NCBI RefSeq assembly: GCF_000298215.1
Contig: NZ_BAHD01000019.1
Coordinates: 1-64,000 of the forward strand
From: Kineosphaera limosa NBRC 100340
Lineage (GTDB): Bacteria; Actinomycetota; Actinomycetes; Actinomycetales; Dermatophilaceae
Length of the DNA: 64,000 bases
Reading direction: 5' to 3'
Both the position numbers and the translations under genes were made by a program. Position 1 is the first letter of the stretch. Every line of letters begins with the position of its first letter. Shown here piece by piece: positions 18,377 to 26,233 of the stretch. The notes under the pieces were generated by a model, which made no database searches, had not been told where the DNA came from, and worked only from the letters and a program-made list of their open reading frames with translations.

Positions 18377-19021
18377 ATGACGACGGGGCGCGAGCGGCCG
18401 GTGTTGAGCCGGGAGCGGATCGTCGCGGCGGCGTTGGCGATGGTCGACGAGCAGGGCGTCGAGGCGCTGTCAATGCGCAAGCTGGGACAGCGGCTCGGGG
18501 TCGACCCGATGGCGGTCTACCACTACGTGCCGAACAAGGCGGCGCTGTTCGACGGCATCGTGGAGCACGTGTGGCAGGGTGTGCGGCTGCCGGCGCCGAC
18601 CGAGGGCGAGACGTGGCAGGGCGTGCTGCAGGCGGTGTTCACCACGTTCCGCGCGCGCCTCTTGGAACATCCGCACGCGGTGGCCCTCATCGGCACTCGC
18701 CCGACGACGACCCCGGCGATGCTCACCCTCATCGACGCCAGCTTGGGCCGCCTGGCCGCCGCGGGACTGCCCGGGCAACGGGCGATGCCGCTCATCGACT
18801 GCCTGTCGGCCTTCACGATCGGCAAGGTGCTGGCCGAGGTCAGCGACCCCTCCACCTCCGGGGAGAGCGTGCCGCAGGCCGTCGAATCAGCCGTGGCCGG
18901 CATGACGCACCAGACCCACCCCCACCTGCTGGCCACCCTCATGGCGGGGTACGCCTTCACCCCCGAGGAGCAGTTCGAAACCGGCCTGCGCGCCCTCATC
19001 CAGGGCTGGCCCACCGCCTGA
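18377..19021 (+). CDS. TetR-family regulator with tetracycline-repressor-like C-terminus
   Basis: A 214-aa protein. Its HTH (about residues 14-60: LGQRLGVDPMAVYHYVPNKA and following) matches the TetR(Class)-like group rather than AcrR, and the remainder fits the TetR_C_1 ligand domain. It lies 12 nt after the CPBP gene. The two TCTAC-N3-GTAGA palindromes before that gene are the probable operator. The inducer is unknown. Confidence 0.88.
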   Translation: MTTGRERPVLSRERIVAAALAMVDEQGVEALSMRKLGQRLGVDPMAVYHYVPNKAALFDGIVEHVWQGVRLPAPTEGETWQGVLQAVFTTFRARLLEHPHAVALIGTRPTTTPAMLTLIDASLGRLAAAGLPGQRAMPLIDCLSAFTIGKVLAEVSDPSTSGESVPQAVESAVAGMTHQTHPHLLATLMAGYAFTPEEQFETGLRALIQGWPTA

Positions 19022-19517
19022 CCTCGCCACCGGCGGCACCCGACCCCGATATCTCTCATACGGAATCGTTTGCTTCGTGACGCGCGCACCGTGAAACACG
19101 TCAGCGACACCGTCCTCGTCGAAGCCCTGGCACCGTACGCGCGACGCTACGGCGCACCTCCCGGCGATGGAGAGGCGCTCCTGTCGCGCCTCCTTCAGGA
19201 ATCGGGAGTGCCCACCTCCGTGTCCCGGGCGGTAGCCCTCGCTGAACCCGGCTACCCGGTGCGTCAACCGCTTACCGACTGGCCAGCCAGCACCAGGAAG
19301 GCAGTGCGATGACGATCAACGCCTCGCCGGGGGCCGTGGCCGCGCGCCTGGTCCCCATCCTGTCCGGTGAGCGCGCCACCGGCAGGTGACATCCCGTCGA
19401 AGGCTGGCGCGACTGACCCCTTCGGCCCCCTTGGCACGCGCGGTAGCACGAGCCAGATCGCGTGACCAGCTAACCGTTCGAGGGTGGGGGGACTCAGGGG
19501 GCGACTTGGCCCACACG
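19022..19517 (+). other. Low-information stretch with a possible small ORF
   Basis: An 80-codon frame (19070-19312) and an overlapping 26-codon frame (19308-19388, ATGA overlap) are open on the plus strand, but neither has a recognisable domain or a convincing ribosome site. GTG 19091 would give a 74-aa protein. This may be the remains of a gene. Nothing else was seen before the iron box. Confidence 0.3.
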
Positions 19518-19539
19518 CGGGTAAGGCTAGCCTTACCCG
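19518..19539. promoter_or_regulatory. Iron box (IdeR/DtxR/DmdR-type operator)
   Basis: A perfect 22-bp palindrome with 11-bp arms (CGGGTAAGGCT and its complement) matches the core of actinobacterial iron boxes (TWAGGTWAGSCTWACC). It ends 1 nt before the ATG of the siderophore-interacting protein gene. Under iron-replete conditions an IdeR/DmdR protein would repress the gene. Confidence 0.85.
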
Positions 19540-19540
19540 T

Positions 19541-20389
19541 ATGGCCAAGACTCGTCGTGTCCCGAAATCCGCCACCGTCGTGCGCACGGAGCAGGTGGCC
19601 CCCGACTACGTCCGGGTCATCCTGGGGGGCGAGGACATCGCGGCGATGGCGCCGCTGGAGTTCACCGATCACTACGTCAAGCTGCTGTTCGCTCCGGCCG
19701 GCGCGGACTATCGCTGGCCGTTCGACCCCGACGCGATCCAAGGGACGCACCCGCGGGAGGCATGGCCGGTAACGCGGACGTACACGATCCGCTGGCTCGA
19801 CCGGGAGGCCGGTGAGCTGGCCCTCGACTTCGTCGTCCACGGCGATTCCGGGCTCGCTGCCCCGTGGGCGGCCACCGCCCAGCCCGGTGACACGATCGGC
19901 TTCTTCGGCCCCGGCGGCGCGTGGGCGCCCTCACCATCGGCCGACGTGCACCTCTTCGCCGGCGACGAGTCGGCCGCGCCGGCGATCGCGGCCTCCCTCG
20001 AGGCAATGCCGCCGGGCGCCCGGGCCATGGTCCTTGTCGAGACCGCGGACGCTGCCGGCCACATCCCGCTCCCGGAACGCGCCGGCATCGAGGTGACCTG
20101 GGTGCACCGCGACGAGGAGGGGCTCGGCTACGGGCACAGCCTCGCCCGCGTCGTGCGCGCCACCCCCTGGCCGCACGGGCGGGTCGAGGCGTTCGTTCAC
20201 GGCAACGCCGACATGATCAAAGACCTGCGCCGCTACCTCTTCGTCGAGCGCGGCCTCCCGCGCAACCAGGTGTCGATCTCCGGCTACTGGCGCACGGACC
20301 ACACCGAGGACCGGTGGCAGTCGAGCAAGGGCGAGTTCGTCGCCCAGATGGAGGCCGAGGAGAAGGCCCTCACCCGCAGGCGCCGCTGA
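19541..20389 (+). CDS. Siderophore-interacting protein (ferric-siderophore reductase)
   Basis: A 282-aa SIP/ViuB-family flavoprotein that reduces Fe(III)-siderophore in the cytoplasm. FAD-binding residues are in RTYTIRWLD (about residue 87-95). The NAD(P)-binding half has LFAGDESAAPAIA and the C-terminal signature GYWRTDHTEDRW. The start at 19541 directly follows the iron box, with no room for a Shine-Dalgarno site. TAGCCT (19528-19533) could be a -10 giving a leaderless mRNA. It is convergent with the GNAT gene 11 nt away. No siderophore synthesis genes are nearby. Confidence 0.92.
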   Translation: MAKTRRVPKSATVVRTEQVAPDYVRVILGGEDIAAMAPLEFTDHYVKLLFAPAGADYRWPFDPDAIQGTHPREAWPVTRTYTIRWLDREAGELALDFVVHGDSGLAAPWAATAQPGDTIGFFGPGGAWAPSPSADVHLFAGDESAAPAIAASLEAMPPGARAMVLVETADAAGHIPLPERAGIEVTWVHRDEEGLGYGHSLARVVRATPWPHGRVEAFVHGNADMIKDLRRYLFVERGLPRNQVSISGYWRTDHTEDRWQSSKGEFVAQMEAEEKALTRRRR

Positions 20390-20400
20390 CGACGCCCGCA

Positions 20401-21003
20401 TCAGGCCGGTGGGCTCCAGGGGCGCGCGTCCGTGCCGAGCACAGCCATGTAGTGCACGTCGACCCACCCGTCGTCGAAGCGCAGCGCCTGCCGCCCGATC
20501 CCTTCGTGGACGAAGCCGACCTTTTCATAGACGTGTCGGGCGCGAGGGTTGAAGTCGTACACCTCGAGGGTGATGCGGTGCAGTCCCATCGTGGTGAGTC
20601 CGTGCTCGACGATGAGACGGGTGGCTTCGGTGCCGAGGCCTCGCCCACGACCGGCCGCACCGAGAAGGGTGCGGAACCCGCACGCACGGTTGCCGTGGTC
20701 CCAGTCGTTGAGCACGACCTCGCCGACGAGGGTGCCGGATGAGTTGTCGATGACAGCCAGCACGAGCCGGTCGTCGGCGACGGCCCATTCGCCGTAGATC
20801 TGCCGGAGCCGTTCGATCGGAACCTCGTCGGGCTTCTCCGCGCTGGAATGGACCGACCCGGTCAGCCGGGCGATCTCGTCATCCGCACGAATGAGTGCGT
20901 CGATGGCGTCGGCGTCCGCAGCCTGAATCGGACGAAGGGTTACCAGGGTGCCGCACAGAGTCGGCTTCTCGCTGAACGGTGTCGATCCCACGCAGCCCAG
21001 CAT
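20401..21003 (-). CDS. GNAT-family N-acetyltransferase (RimJ/RimL-like)
   Basis: A 200-aa acetyltransferase. It begins with the LVTLRPIQAADADAID block and has the acetyl-CoA pyrophosphate loop in GRGRGLGTEATRLIV (about residue 120), then EVYDFNPRARHVYEKVGF, typical of RimJ/RimL-type enzymes acting on protein N-termini or small amines. The substrate is unknown. It stands alone, convergent with the siderophore reductase gene. Confidence 0.88.
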   Translation of the reverse strand: MLGCVGSTPFSEKPTLCGTLVTLRPIQAADADAIDALIRADDEIARLTGSVHSSAEKPDEVPIERLRQIYGEWAVADDRLVLAVIDNSSGTLVGEVVLNDWDHGNRACGFRTLLGAAGRGRGLGTEATRLIVEHGLTTMGLHRITLEVYDFNPRARHVYEKVGFVHEGIGRQALRFDDGWVDVHYMAVLGTDARPWSPPA

Positions 21004-21103
21004 GTGCTCAGTCCTTTCGGAAACGCACCTTTGGGGCTAACCAGTCTCCAACCTCCCCCGCGGCGTCGGCGCCGTCGTAGCCGTAGGTCACTAATTCATC
21101 ACA

Positions 21104-21493
21104 TCACGGCGACACGAGCTCGAATTGAATATTTGACTCGTTATCCGAGAGTACCACTTCGAACGGATATTTGTAGACATTCGCAGAGCAGTCGATGATG
21201 ACCGATCCATACTTATCCTTAACAGGATCACTACAGCCACGCTGCCCTAGATCCAAGATCAGACTACTCCGCTTGGCCTCCGGCACAAAAGCGTAGACAA
21301 CCAGACCACCTCCGCTATCACAATCGGATACGAAGTGCTGGCTCCGGATGTCCGTAAAGCTCCTAGTTAGCCAGTCCCCAAACTCCCCCGAATCCTCTAA
21401 CGAGTATTGCGCACAACTGGCTCTTTCGGACCGTGAAGAGCAGCCAGACAAAGAGAACGTCATAACGACACACGCCAAACAGCTGACGACCAT
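21104..21493 (-). CDS. Putative lipoprotein, 129 aa, atypical composition
   Basis: A small exported lipoprotein. The signal peptide begins at ATG 21493 (MVVSCLACVVMTFSLSGCSS) with lipobox LSGC. The mature part contains several Cys and many Ser/Asp, with no known domain. The start codon overlaps the stop of the asparagine-synthase-like gene (TGATG), and no independent ribosome site is seen, so it is probably translated by coupling. Codon use is clearly more AT-rich than neighbours, suggesting recent acquisition. The function is unknown. Confidence 0.6.
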   Translation of the reverse strand: MVVSCLACVVMTFSLSGCSSRSERASCAQYSLEDSGEFGDWLTRSFTDIRSQHFVSDCDSGGGLVVYAFVPEAKRSSLILDLGQRGCSDPVKDKYGSVIIDCSANVYKYPFEVVLSDNESNIQFELVSP

Positions 21494-23610
21494 CAGCAAT
21501 CGATGAATGTTCTCATCGCGATGCTCGATCCGTCGGCCCCCGGGGGGCCGACGGCTACAGCCGCACCCCACGTCGCCGCGCCTCCCGGGCCCCTTGAGCG
21601 CAGCACCGCTCCCATCGATGTGCCCCGCACACGGCGCCACACCCGCGTGGCGGCCAACCCTCGAGACAGCCTGCGGGCCAACGGCACCGCACTGCGAGGG
21701 GGTGCCTGTTCGGTGCTCACGGCTCCTACCTGCCGGGGCCGCGGCGCGCCATCGACCGCAGCAGCGGCCGGCGCGGTCGGCGGCGACGGTGGCGACGGCG
21801 GCGGCGGTGGCGGGACCCACGCCACGACCGGGCGATCAGTAGGCCGGTCGTTCCATTCATCAAGGTGATCCTCGAACGCCCCGCGCCACACGACCGCCCT
21901 CAACACACGCTCCTGGCGTGCGTCCGTACGCCCCGCCACCGAGGCCGCCCACAGCGAATCCACCAGCGCCGGGTCGAAAGCCGCCGCCCAGGCCTGACGA
22001 TCGTGGATCAGACTGTTCACCGCGTCTCGGTCCGCCGCATCGCCCACCCGAATCACCCGAGGCGCCGCAGGACGAGCCGCAGCCGGCATACGCTCGTACT
22101 CGGCCGGATAGTACGGCGGATCAGCCCACTGCGGCACGAGCCGGCGCGTCAACTCACGATGCAGCACATTCGCAGACCGCTCCTGCGGCGTCAGACTCAA
22201 AGCCGCCCGCAAGAACCCCGGCGCCAGCAACGGAGAAATCACACCCGTCCGCTCACCCGTCGACCCCCACCGCCGGATCCGCTCCCGCAGATAGAAGACG
22301 TCCAGAACCGTGGCATCCCGATAACCGCGATCAGCGATGCTCCGCAACGTACCCAGAATCTGCTCCCGCACCAGTGCGCGAGCCTGCGGATCAGCGCCCG
22401 CGACCGGCGCGTACCGAGCGACAATGCTGTCTGCGAAGCGGCCCAGCATTTCCTCCAGCGGCAGGCGCTCCAATTCCTCCCGGGCAGCTGGGTAGAAATA
22501 GCCGTGAGCCACCTCACCCCCCGCTCCGCCGATCGCCAAAGGGTGGGCAACGTCGAGAGATCTCGGCGCCGGGTAATGCAGGTAACTGAACGGGCGCATC
22601 CCCTCAGCAAAGCGATGCCAGGCTCGCGCGTTGGCCATAGCCTCCCAGGGCGGCGGCTCGCCGGCCCCACCGGTGGCCACATGCTCCACACGATGCTCCG
22701 GAGGACTCGTGAGCAAGCCCACCAGCTCGCGCGCCACCTGCAAATCACCCGGAAGCGCATCGTGCGTATGCAGACACACGTCCGCATCAGCCGCCAGAAA
22801 AGCCGCTGCGACCAACCGAGAGTCCCGCCCACCCGTCAGATCCACCACCGGACGCTGATCGAACAAGCGGGCCACCGACGCCGCCACCCCAGCAAGATCC
22901 TGTGCAGCAGCCTCGATCAGCTCCCCAGAACGCGCTGCCCGATCCGGAACCGCCCACGAGGACACGGTGTCGACCGCCGACACGCTCAGCCGCCCCGCGC
23001 GCCCATCCCACTCCAGGCACGTCGCGGCATCAATGACGCGCACCCCCTCGTACGCGCTGACCTGACCGAACAGTTCGTCGGCCACCCCGATATGAGCCCA
23101 CCCCACCTCATCCGCCCGCGCCGGCAGCCCCGCGAACGACAGCGCAGCCTCAGGCCGGTTACTCCACACCCAACCCCACGCAGTCCGCACCTCGAACAGT
23201 CGCCCGACCCCCACCGAATCCGTCAGCAGCGTGAGCCGATCCGCACCCTCGTCCAGACTCGCGCACACAAACGGCGGCGAGATGAGTTCCATCGCGCTCG
23301 GACGCCGCCGCAACGCCCGAGCCAGACGCAGCGGCGCCGACTCCAAGGGCTGCGCCTCAACCACCCGCTCGAAACCCAACGGCGCGTACAACGACGCCAC
23401 AGTCTCAGCACCGTCACCCACCCAGGCCGGCCACCGCGACCCTGCCCCGCCCTGCCACAAGGCGATGGCACAGGAGGCTGACGACGCGGTGCGGCGCGCC
23501 GGCGCCTTCGCCCACCTGGAGGCATACCTGCGCTCGACGCGCTCGATCCCCTCCAGGAGCCGCCCCCGCGACTCGCTGCCGCTCCCCGCGCACGCCACGA
23601 AAATCTGCAC
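21493..23610 (-). CDS. Asparagine-synthase-like protein
   Basis: A 705-aa protein whose middle third (about residues 240-560) resembles the asparagine synthetase C-terminal ATP-pyrophosphatase domain. The PP-loop appears as DLTGGRDSR instead of SGGxDS, as in divergent members found with polysaccharide or secondary-metabolite genes. The N-terminus has a beta-rich, glutaminase-like region but lacks Cys at position 2, so free-glutamine use is unlikely. The last 110 residues are low complexity (a PPPPPPSPPSPP stretch, then Ala/Arg-rich) and include a DNA palindrome at 21530. GTG 23610 follows GGGAAGGGT. It could form an amide or beta-lactam-like bond on an unknown substrate; no lasso-peptide protease or precursor is visible nearby. 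Confidence 0.7.
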   Translation of the reverse strand: MQIFVACAGSGSESRGRLLEGIERVERRYASRWAKAPARRTASSASCAIALWQGGAGSRWPAWVGDGAETVASLYAPLGFERVVEAQPLESAPLRLARALRRRPSAMELISPPFVCASLDEGADRLTLLTDSVGVGRLFEVRTAWGWVWSNRPEAALSFAGLPARADEVGWAHIGVADELFGQVSAYEGVRVIDAATCLEWDGRAGRLSVSAVDTVSSWAVPDRAARSGELIEAAAQDLAGVAASVARLFDQRPVVDLTGGRDSRLVAAAFLAADADVCLHTHDALPGDLQVARELVGLLTSPPEHRVEHVATGGAGEPPPWEAMANARAWHRFAEGMRPFSYLHYPAPRSLDVAHPLAIGGAGGEVAHGYFYPAAREELERLPLEEMLGRFADSIVARYAPVAGADPQARALVREQILGTLRSIADRGYRDATVLDVFYLRERIRRWGSTGERTGVISPLLAPGFLRAALSLTPQERSANVLHRELTRRLVPQWADPPYYPAEYERMPAAARPAAPRVIRVGDAADRDAVNSLIHDRQAWAAAFDPALVDSLWAASVAGRTDARQERVLRAVVWRGAFEDHLDEWNDRPTDRPVVAWVPPPPPPSPPSPPTAPAAAAVDGAPRPRQVGAVSTEQAPPRSAVPLARRLSRGLAATRVWRRVRGTSMGAVLRSRGPGGAATWGAAVAVGPPGADGSSIAMRTFIDC
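21530..21554. terminator. Perfect 12-bp stem palindrome inside the asparagine-synthase-like C-terminus
   Basis: Arms CCGTCGGCCCCC (21530-21541) and GGGGGCCGACGG (21543-21554) leave a 1-nt centre. A hairpin this stable just before the coupled lipoprotein gene could attenuate transcription on the minus strand. No U-tract follows. Confidence 0.45.
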
Positions 23611-23880
23611 CCAGCAACCCTTCCCACGCCGCAGCTAGCGATCACCGTGGGCGGGCAATGGCCTCGACTGGCGCAGGCTCGCCTCCCTCGGGGCGAGTAC
23701 GCCATGGGCCCGGTGTTTCTGTGTCGCCACCGTTTCGGCTCCCCGAAACTCCCCGCGGGACATGATCCGGCCGCGCTACCCCTTCGTCTGCGTGACTCCC
23801 GTTTGATCACTGCTCTTGCCGGCTACGAGCTCGGCGGCGCTGACTCCAAGGGACGGACCCTAGCGCGGCGTCTAACGAGG

Positions 23881-23912
23881 TTCGGCGGGCGCGAAGTACC
23901 GCGCCCGCCGAA
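23881..23912 (-). terminator. Strong intrinsic-type hairpin downstream of tRNA-Leu
   Basis: A perfect 13-bp stem, TTCGGCGGGCGCG (23881-23893) with CGCGCCCGCCGAA (23900-23912), has a 6-nt loop. It lies about 65 nt downstream of tRNA-Leu on the minus strand; the run of T adjoining the stem is on its 5' side there. Confidence 0.65.
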
Positions 23913-23954
23913 AAACCGCAGGTCAGCCCACGTCAGAGTTTGTGAGCTGAACCG

Positions 23955-23975
23955 GGCGAGTTTGTTGAACTCGCC
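23955..23975 (-). terminator. Short hairpin directly after tRNA-Leu
   Basis: GGCGAGTT (23955-23962) pairs with AACTCGCC (23968-23975) across a 5-nt loop, beginning 1 nt after the encoded CCA end of tRNA-Leu. It is probably a processing or termination stem. Confidence 0.5.
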
Positions 23976-23976
23976 G

Positions 23977-24063
23977 TGGTGCGCGAGGGGGGAGTTGAAC
24001 CCCCACGCCCTTTCGGGCACACGGACCTGAACCGTGCGCGTCTGCCTATTCCGCCACTCGCGC
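23977..24063 (-). tRNA. tRNA-Leu (anticodon CAG)
   Basis: The complement folds as a class II tRNA. The acceptor GCGCGAG pairs with CTCGCGC, the anticodon stem is CACGG/CCGTG around loop TTCAGGT (anticodon CAG), the long variable arm is TGCCCGAAAGGGCG, and the T arm is GGGGGTTCAACTCCCCC. The discriminator A and CCA are encoded (CCA = 23977-23979). It reads CUG, the dominant Leu codon in such genomes. Confidence 0.95.
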
Positions 24064-24197
24064 GCGCCGTCCTAGCCTGCCAGAGGGGGGCGAGAACTCC
24101 AAACCGGGGCGTTGACGCAGGCTGGAAGCCCCTGCGGGGGGCGCCCGGAGTCGCGCCGCCGGTACGGTCCGAGCCTGCCGTCGGAGCCGCGCGCCGA

Positions 24198-24307
24198 GTT
24201 GTCACTTTCGCGCTCGAGGTGCCACTTCCACCCAGACGAGTCGTCACTTTCGCACCCGAGTCGTCAGAAAAGGCTGACAACTGGGCCCCAAAAGTGACGA
24301 CCCGAGG
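24198..24307. repeat. Cluster of GTCACTTTCG repeats with an inverted copy
   Basis: GTCACTTTCGC occurs at 24201-24211 and 24243-24253, each followed closely by a GAG, with a diverged copy (GCCACTTCCACC) between. An inverted copy, AAAGTGACGAC (24291-24301), pairs with GTCGTCACTTT (24240-24250) across 40 nt, and a small GTCAG/CTGAC hairpin lies inside the loop. The function is unknown; it may be a REP-like element, a structured RNA or an operator array between tRNA-Leu and the DUF2891 gene's 3' end. Confidence 0.6.
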
Positions 24308-24337
24308 CGGGCTGACCTGGGGGTCGACGAGTGAGGG

Positions 24338-25360
24338 CTACTGCGGGCGGCCCGCGAGGTGGGCGAAAAGCGCGAACGTCACGAGCCAGTGGGTCAACAT
24401 GAAGTCGCCGTCGGTGACGACCGGGGCCACCGCCTCGAACAACGCCTCCGCCGCCGCCAGCACCGCAGCTCGGGCCGGCTCTGGCAGGTAGGGCGCGAGC
24501 TCACGCAACTGCCACGCCCGGGAGAGGGAGAGCCCCAGCAGGTGCGCGAGCTGGCCGTCGCTCGTGTCCTGCGTCAGCGGCGGCGTCAACAGGTGCCCGT
24601 GGGCCCCTTCGCCCAGGCCGGGCAGGTAGCCGGCCAGCCACCCCGACCGGCCGGCCTGTGGGAGCACCCGCATCATGAGCGCCGCCTGCGTCAGCGCGGG
24701 GGACAGGAAGTCGTGGCCGCTCGGCTCGGCCGAGGTATCCGCTGGGCCGTCCGCGCCGAACCAGTCAATAGCCCGCGCCCGCGCCAACTGCGTCAGCTCC
24801 GGGCGGTCCAGTGCGGCGACGGCCCGCAGCACCAAGGTCAACGCGAACGCCGAGTTGGAGTGCACCCCGTGGCGCACCGGCAGCGGCTGCGCCAACCACG
24901 CCGGCACCAACTCCACGATCTGCTCCGCCAACGGGGCCACCGGCCCCTCCCAGCGCGTGCCGCGGGCTTGCGCCGCGAGCATCAGCGCCCACCCCCAGCC
25001 GTACGGGCGCTCGAACGACGGGCGCCCCCGCAGGTACTCCACCTCCACCTCGATCGCCGCCCACGTCAGGCGCGCATCCAGCAGCTCCCGGCAACGTGCG
25101 GCCACCGGCTCGCTCAACGGTCCGTCCGCCAGCAACACCAGCAGGCTCGCCTGCATGTGCACGCTGCTGTGCCAATCCAGGCATCCCCAGAACGCCGGAT
25201 GCAGCGTTTGCGGCCGCACGTCGACATCCTCCGGCCCCGTGACGACATGGCCGGGCGCGTAGGGGTACACCGTCGCCAGCGCCTCGCAGGCCACCCGCGC
25301 CCACGCATCGGCCGGATACGTCGGGCCGCCGGGGGAGCCGACACCACTCGTCGCAGTCAT
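24338..25360 (-). CDS. DUF2891 family protein
   Basis: A 340-aa protein matching the DUF2891 family: early HPAFWGCLDWHSSVHMQ, a central RPYGWGW, and HGVHSNSAFAL near the middle, all typical His/Trp-rich motifs of an alpha/alpha-barrel fold. The biochemical role is not established. ATG 25360 is preferred. A GTG at 25387 is in frame but would place the start inside the palindrome that ends the yceI-like transcript; neither start has a clear Shine-Dalgarno. No partner genes are evident. Confidence 0.82.
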   Translation of the reverse strand: MTATSGVGSPGGPTYPADAWARVACEALATVYPYAPGHVVTGPEDVDVRPQTLHPAFWGCLDWHSSVHMQASLLVLLADGPLSEPVAARCRELLDARLTWAAIEVEVEYLRGRPSFERPYGWGWALMLAAQARGTRWEGPVAPLAEQIVELVPAWLAQPLPVRHGVHSNSAFALTLVLRAVAALDRPELTQLARARAIDWFGADGPADTSAEPSGHDFLSPALTQAALMMRVLPQAGRSGWLAGYLPGLGEGAHGHLLTPPLTQDTSDGQLAHLLGLSLSRAWQLRELAPYLPEPARAAVLAAAEALFEAVAPVVTDGDFMLTHWLVTFALFAHLAGRPQ

Positions 25361-25369
25361 GCGCTCAGT

Positions 25370-25387
25370 GTGCCGGGCCCCCGGCAC
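25370..25387 (-). terminator. GTGCCGGG/CCCGGCAC hairpin between YceI and DUF2891 genes
   Basis: Perfect 8-bp arms with a 2-nt centre lie about 35 nt past the stop of the YceI gene on the same strand. It may end or weaken that transcript. No U-tract. Confidence 0.45.
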
Positions 25388-25419
25388 GGGCTCACCGCTA
25401 CGAACAGCGCCGGCGCCGC

Positions 25420-25989
25420 TCAGGCGGCCTTGATCGCCGAGACCTCGAACTCCAGCGCGATCTTCTCGCTGACGAGCACGCCGCCGGTCTCCAGGGCCGC
25501 GTTCCAGGTGATGCCGAAGTCGCTGCGGTTGATGACGACCGAGCCCTCGAAGCCGATGCGCTCGTTGCCGAACGGGTCGACGGCCCCGCCCTCGAACTCG
25601 AACGGGACAGTGACCGACTTCGTCACGCCCTTGATCGTCAGGTCACCGGTGATCTCGAGCTGGGTGTCACCGGTCGCCTGCACCCGCGTCGAGGTGAAGG
25701 TGATCTGCGGGAAGTCGGGCGCGCCCAAGAAGTCGCCGCTGCGCAGGTGGTCGTCCCTTTGCGCGTTGCGCGTGTCGATGCTGGCGACCTCGATCGAGAC
25801 CGCGACCTGCGCGTTGGCCAGGCCCGCCTCGGGCACGAGCACCTGACCGGTGAACTCGTTGAAGCTGCCGCGCACCTTGGTGACCATCGCGTGGCGGGCG
25901 ATGAAGCCGATCCGCGTGTGGCTCGGGTCGAGGGTGTAGGTGCCCTGCAGCGCCGCGAGCGTGGTGGGGGCGGAGACGGTCGTGGTCAT
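25420..25989 (-). CDS. YceI-family protein (lipocalin-like polyisoprenoid-binding fold)
   Basis: A 189-aa protein of the YceI family, an extended lipocalin-like beta-barrel that binds polyisoprenoids in characterised members. Family landmarks are YTLDPSHTRIGFIARHAMVTKVRGSF near the start (given here as two parts: YTLDPSHTRIGF and HAMVTKVRGSF) and ITGDLTIKGVTKSV later. There is no signal peptide, so it is cytoplasmic, as usual in actinomycetes. ATG 25989 follows GAAGGGAAG. The upstream region has a TTGACA promoter and paired direct repeats, so it is probably regulated. Confidence 0.92.
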   Translation of the reverse strand: MTTTVSAPTTLAALQGTYTLDPSHTRIGFIARHAMVTKVRGSFNEFTGQVLVPEAGLANAQVAVSIEVASIDTRNAQRDDHLRSGDFLGAPDFPQITFTSTRVQATGDTQLEITGDLTIKGVTKSVTVPFEFEGGAVDPFGNERIGFEGSVVINRSDFGITWNAALETGGVLVSEKIALEFEVSAIKAA

Positions 25990-26033
25990 GACTGAACTTC
26001 CCTTCGTCGTTAACGATGCCAACACCACAAGTA

Positions 26034-26079
26034 GGTGATGCGTCATGTACATAGTGCGGCAGCATCGGTGATGTGTCAA
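26034..26079 (-). promoter_or_regulatory. YceI promoter with paired direct repeats
   Basis: On the minus strand TTGACA (26074-26079) is followed by a 17-nt spacer and CACTAT, a reasonable -35/-10 pair. GGTGATGyGTCA occurs at 26034-26045 and 26067-26078, two copies 33 bp (three helical turns) apart, one over the -35 and one downstream of the -10. This resembles a two-site operator; the regulator is unknown. Confidence 0.45.
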
Positions 26080-26233
26080 CTACATGCTCTCAGCTCACTC
26101 TCACAAGACCCCGGGTTGACCCGGAGTCAGGCCCCAGCGGCCACGTCCGGCCTGTATGTCAGTCCTGGCCGATACCCTGACGAGAAGACACCGCGGATCC
26201 ACATCGGGGACCAAGCGAAGGGAGGGGATGCTC

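Larger units (their letters stand above)
23611..23976. other. Intergenic between asparagine-synthase-like gene and tRNA-Leu
   Basis: No credible gene is seen. The stretch holds three hairpins: GTTTCGG/CCGAAAC (23732-23749) and the two listed terminators. The likely promoter of the asparagine-synthase-like gene must lie here, but no convincing -35/-10 pair was found. Confidence 0.5.

Noticed and set aside
21865-23481. 538-aa plus-strand Arg-rich ORF
   Set aside because: Antisense to the asparagine-synthase-like gene; no domain or ribosome site.
21493-23610. Lasso-peptide cyclase (asparagine-synthase homologue)
   Set aside because: No precursor, RRE or transglutaminase-like protease gene lies nearby, and the PP-loop and tail differ.
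24198-24307. CRISPR array
   Set aside because: Repeats are only about 11 bp, irregularly spaced and partly inverted; no cas genes are in the window.
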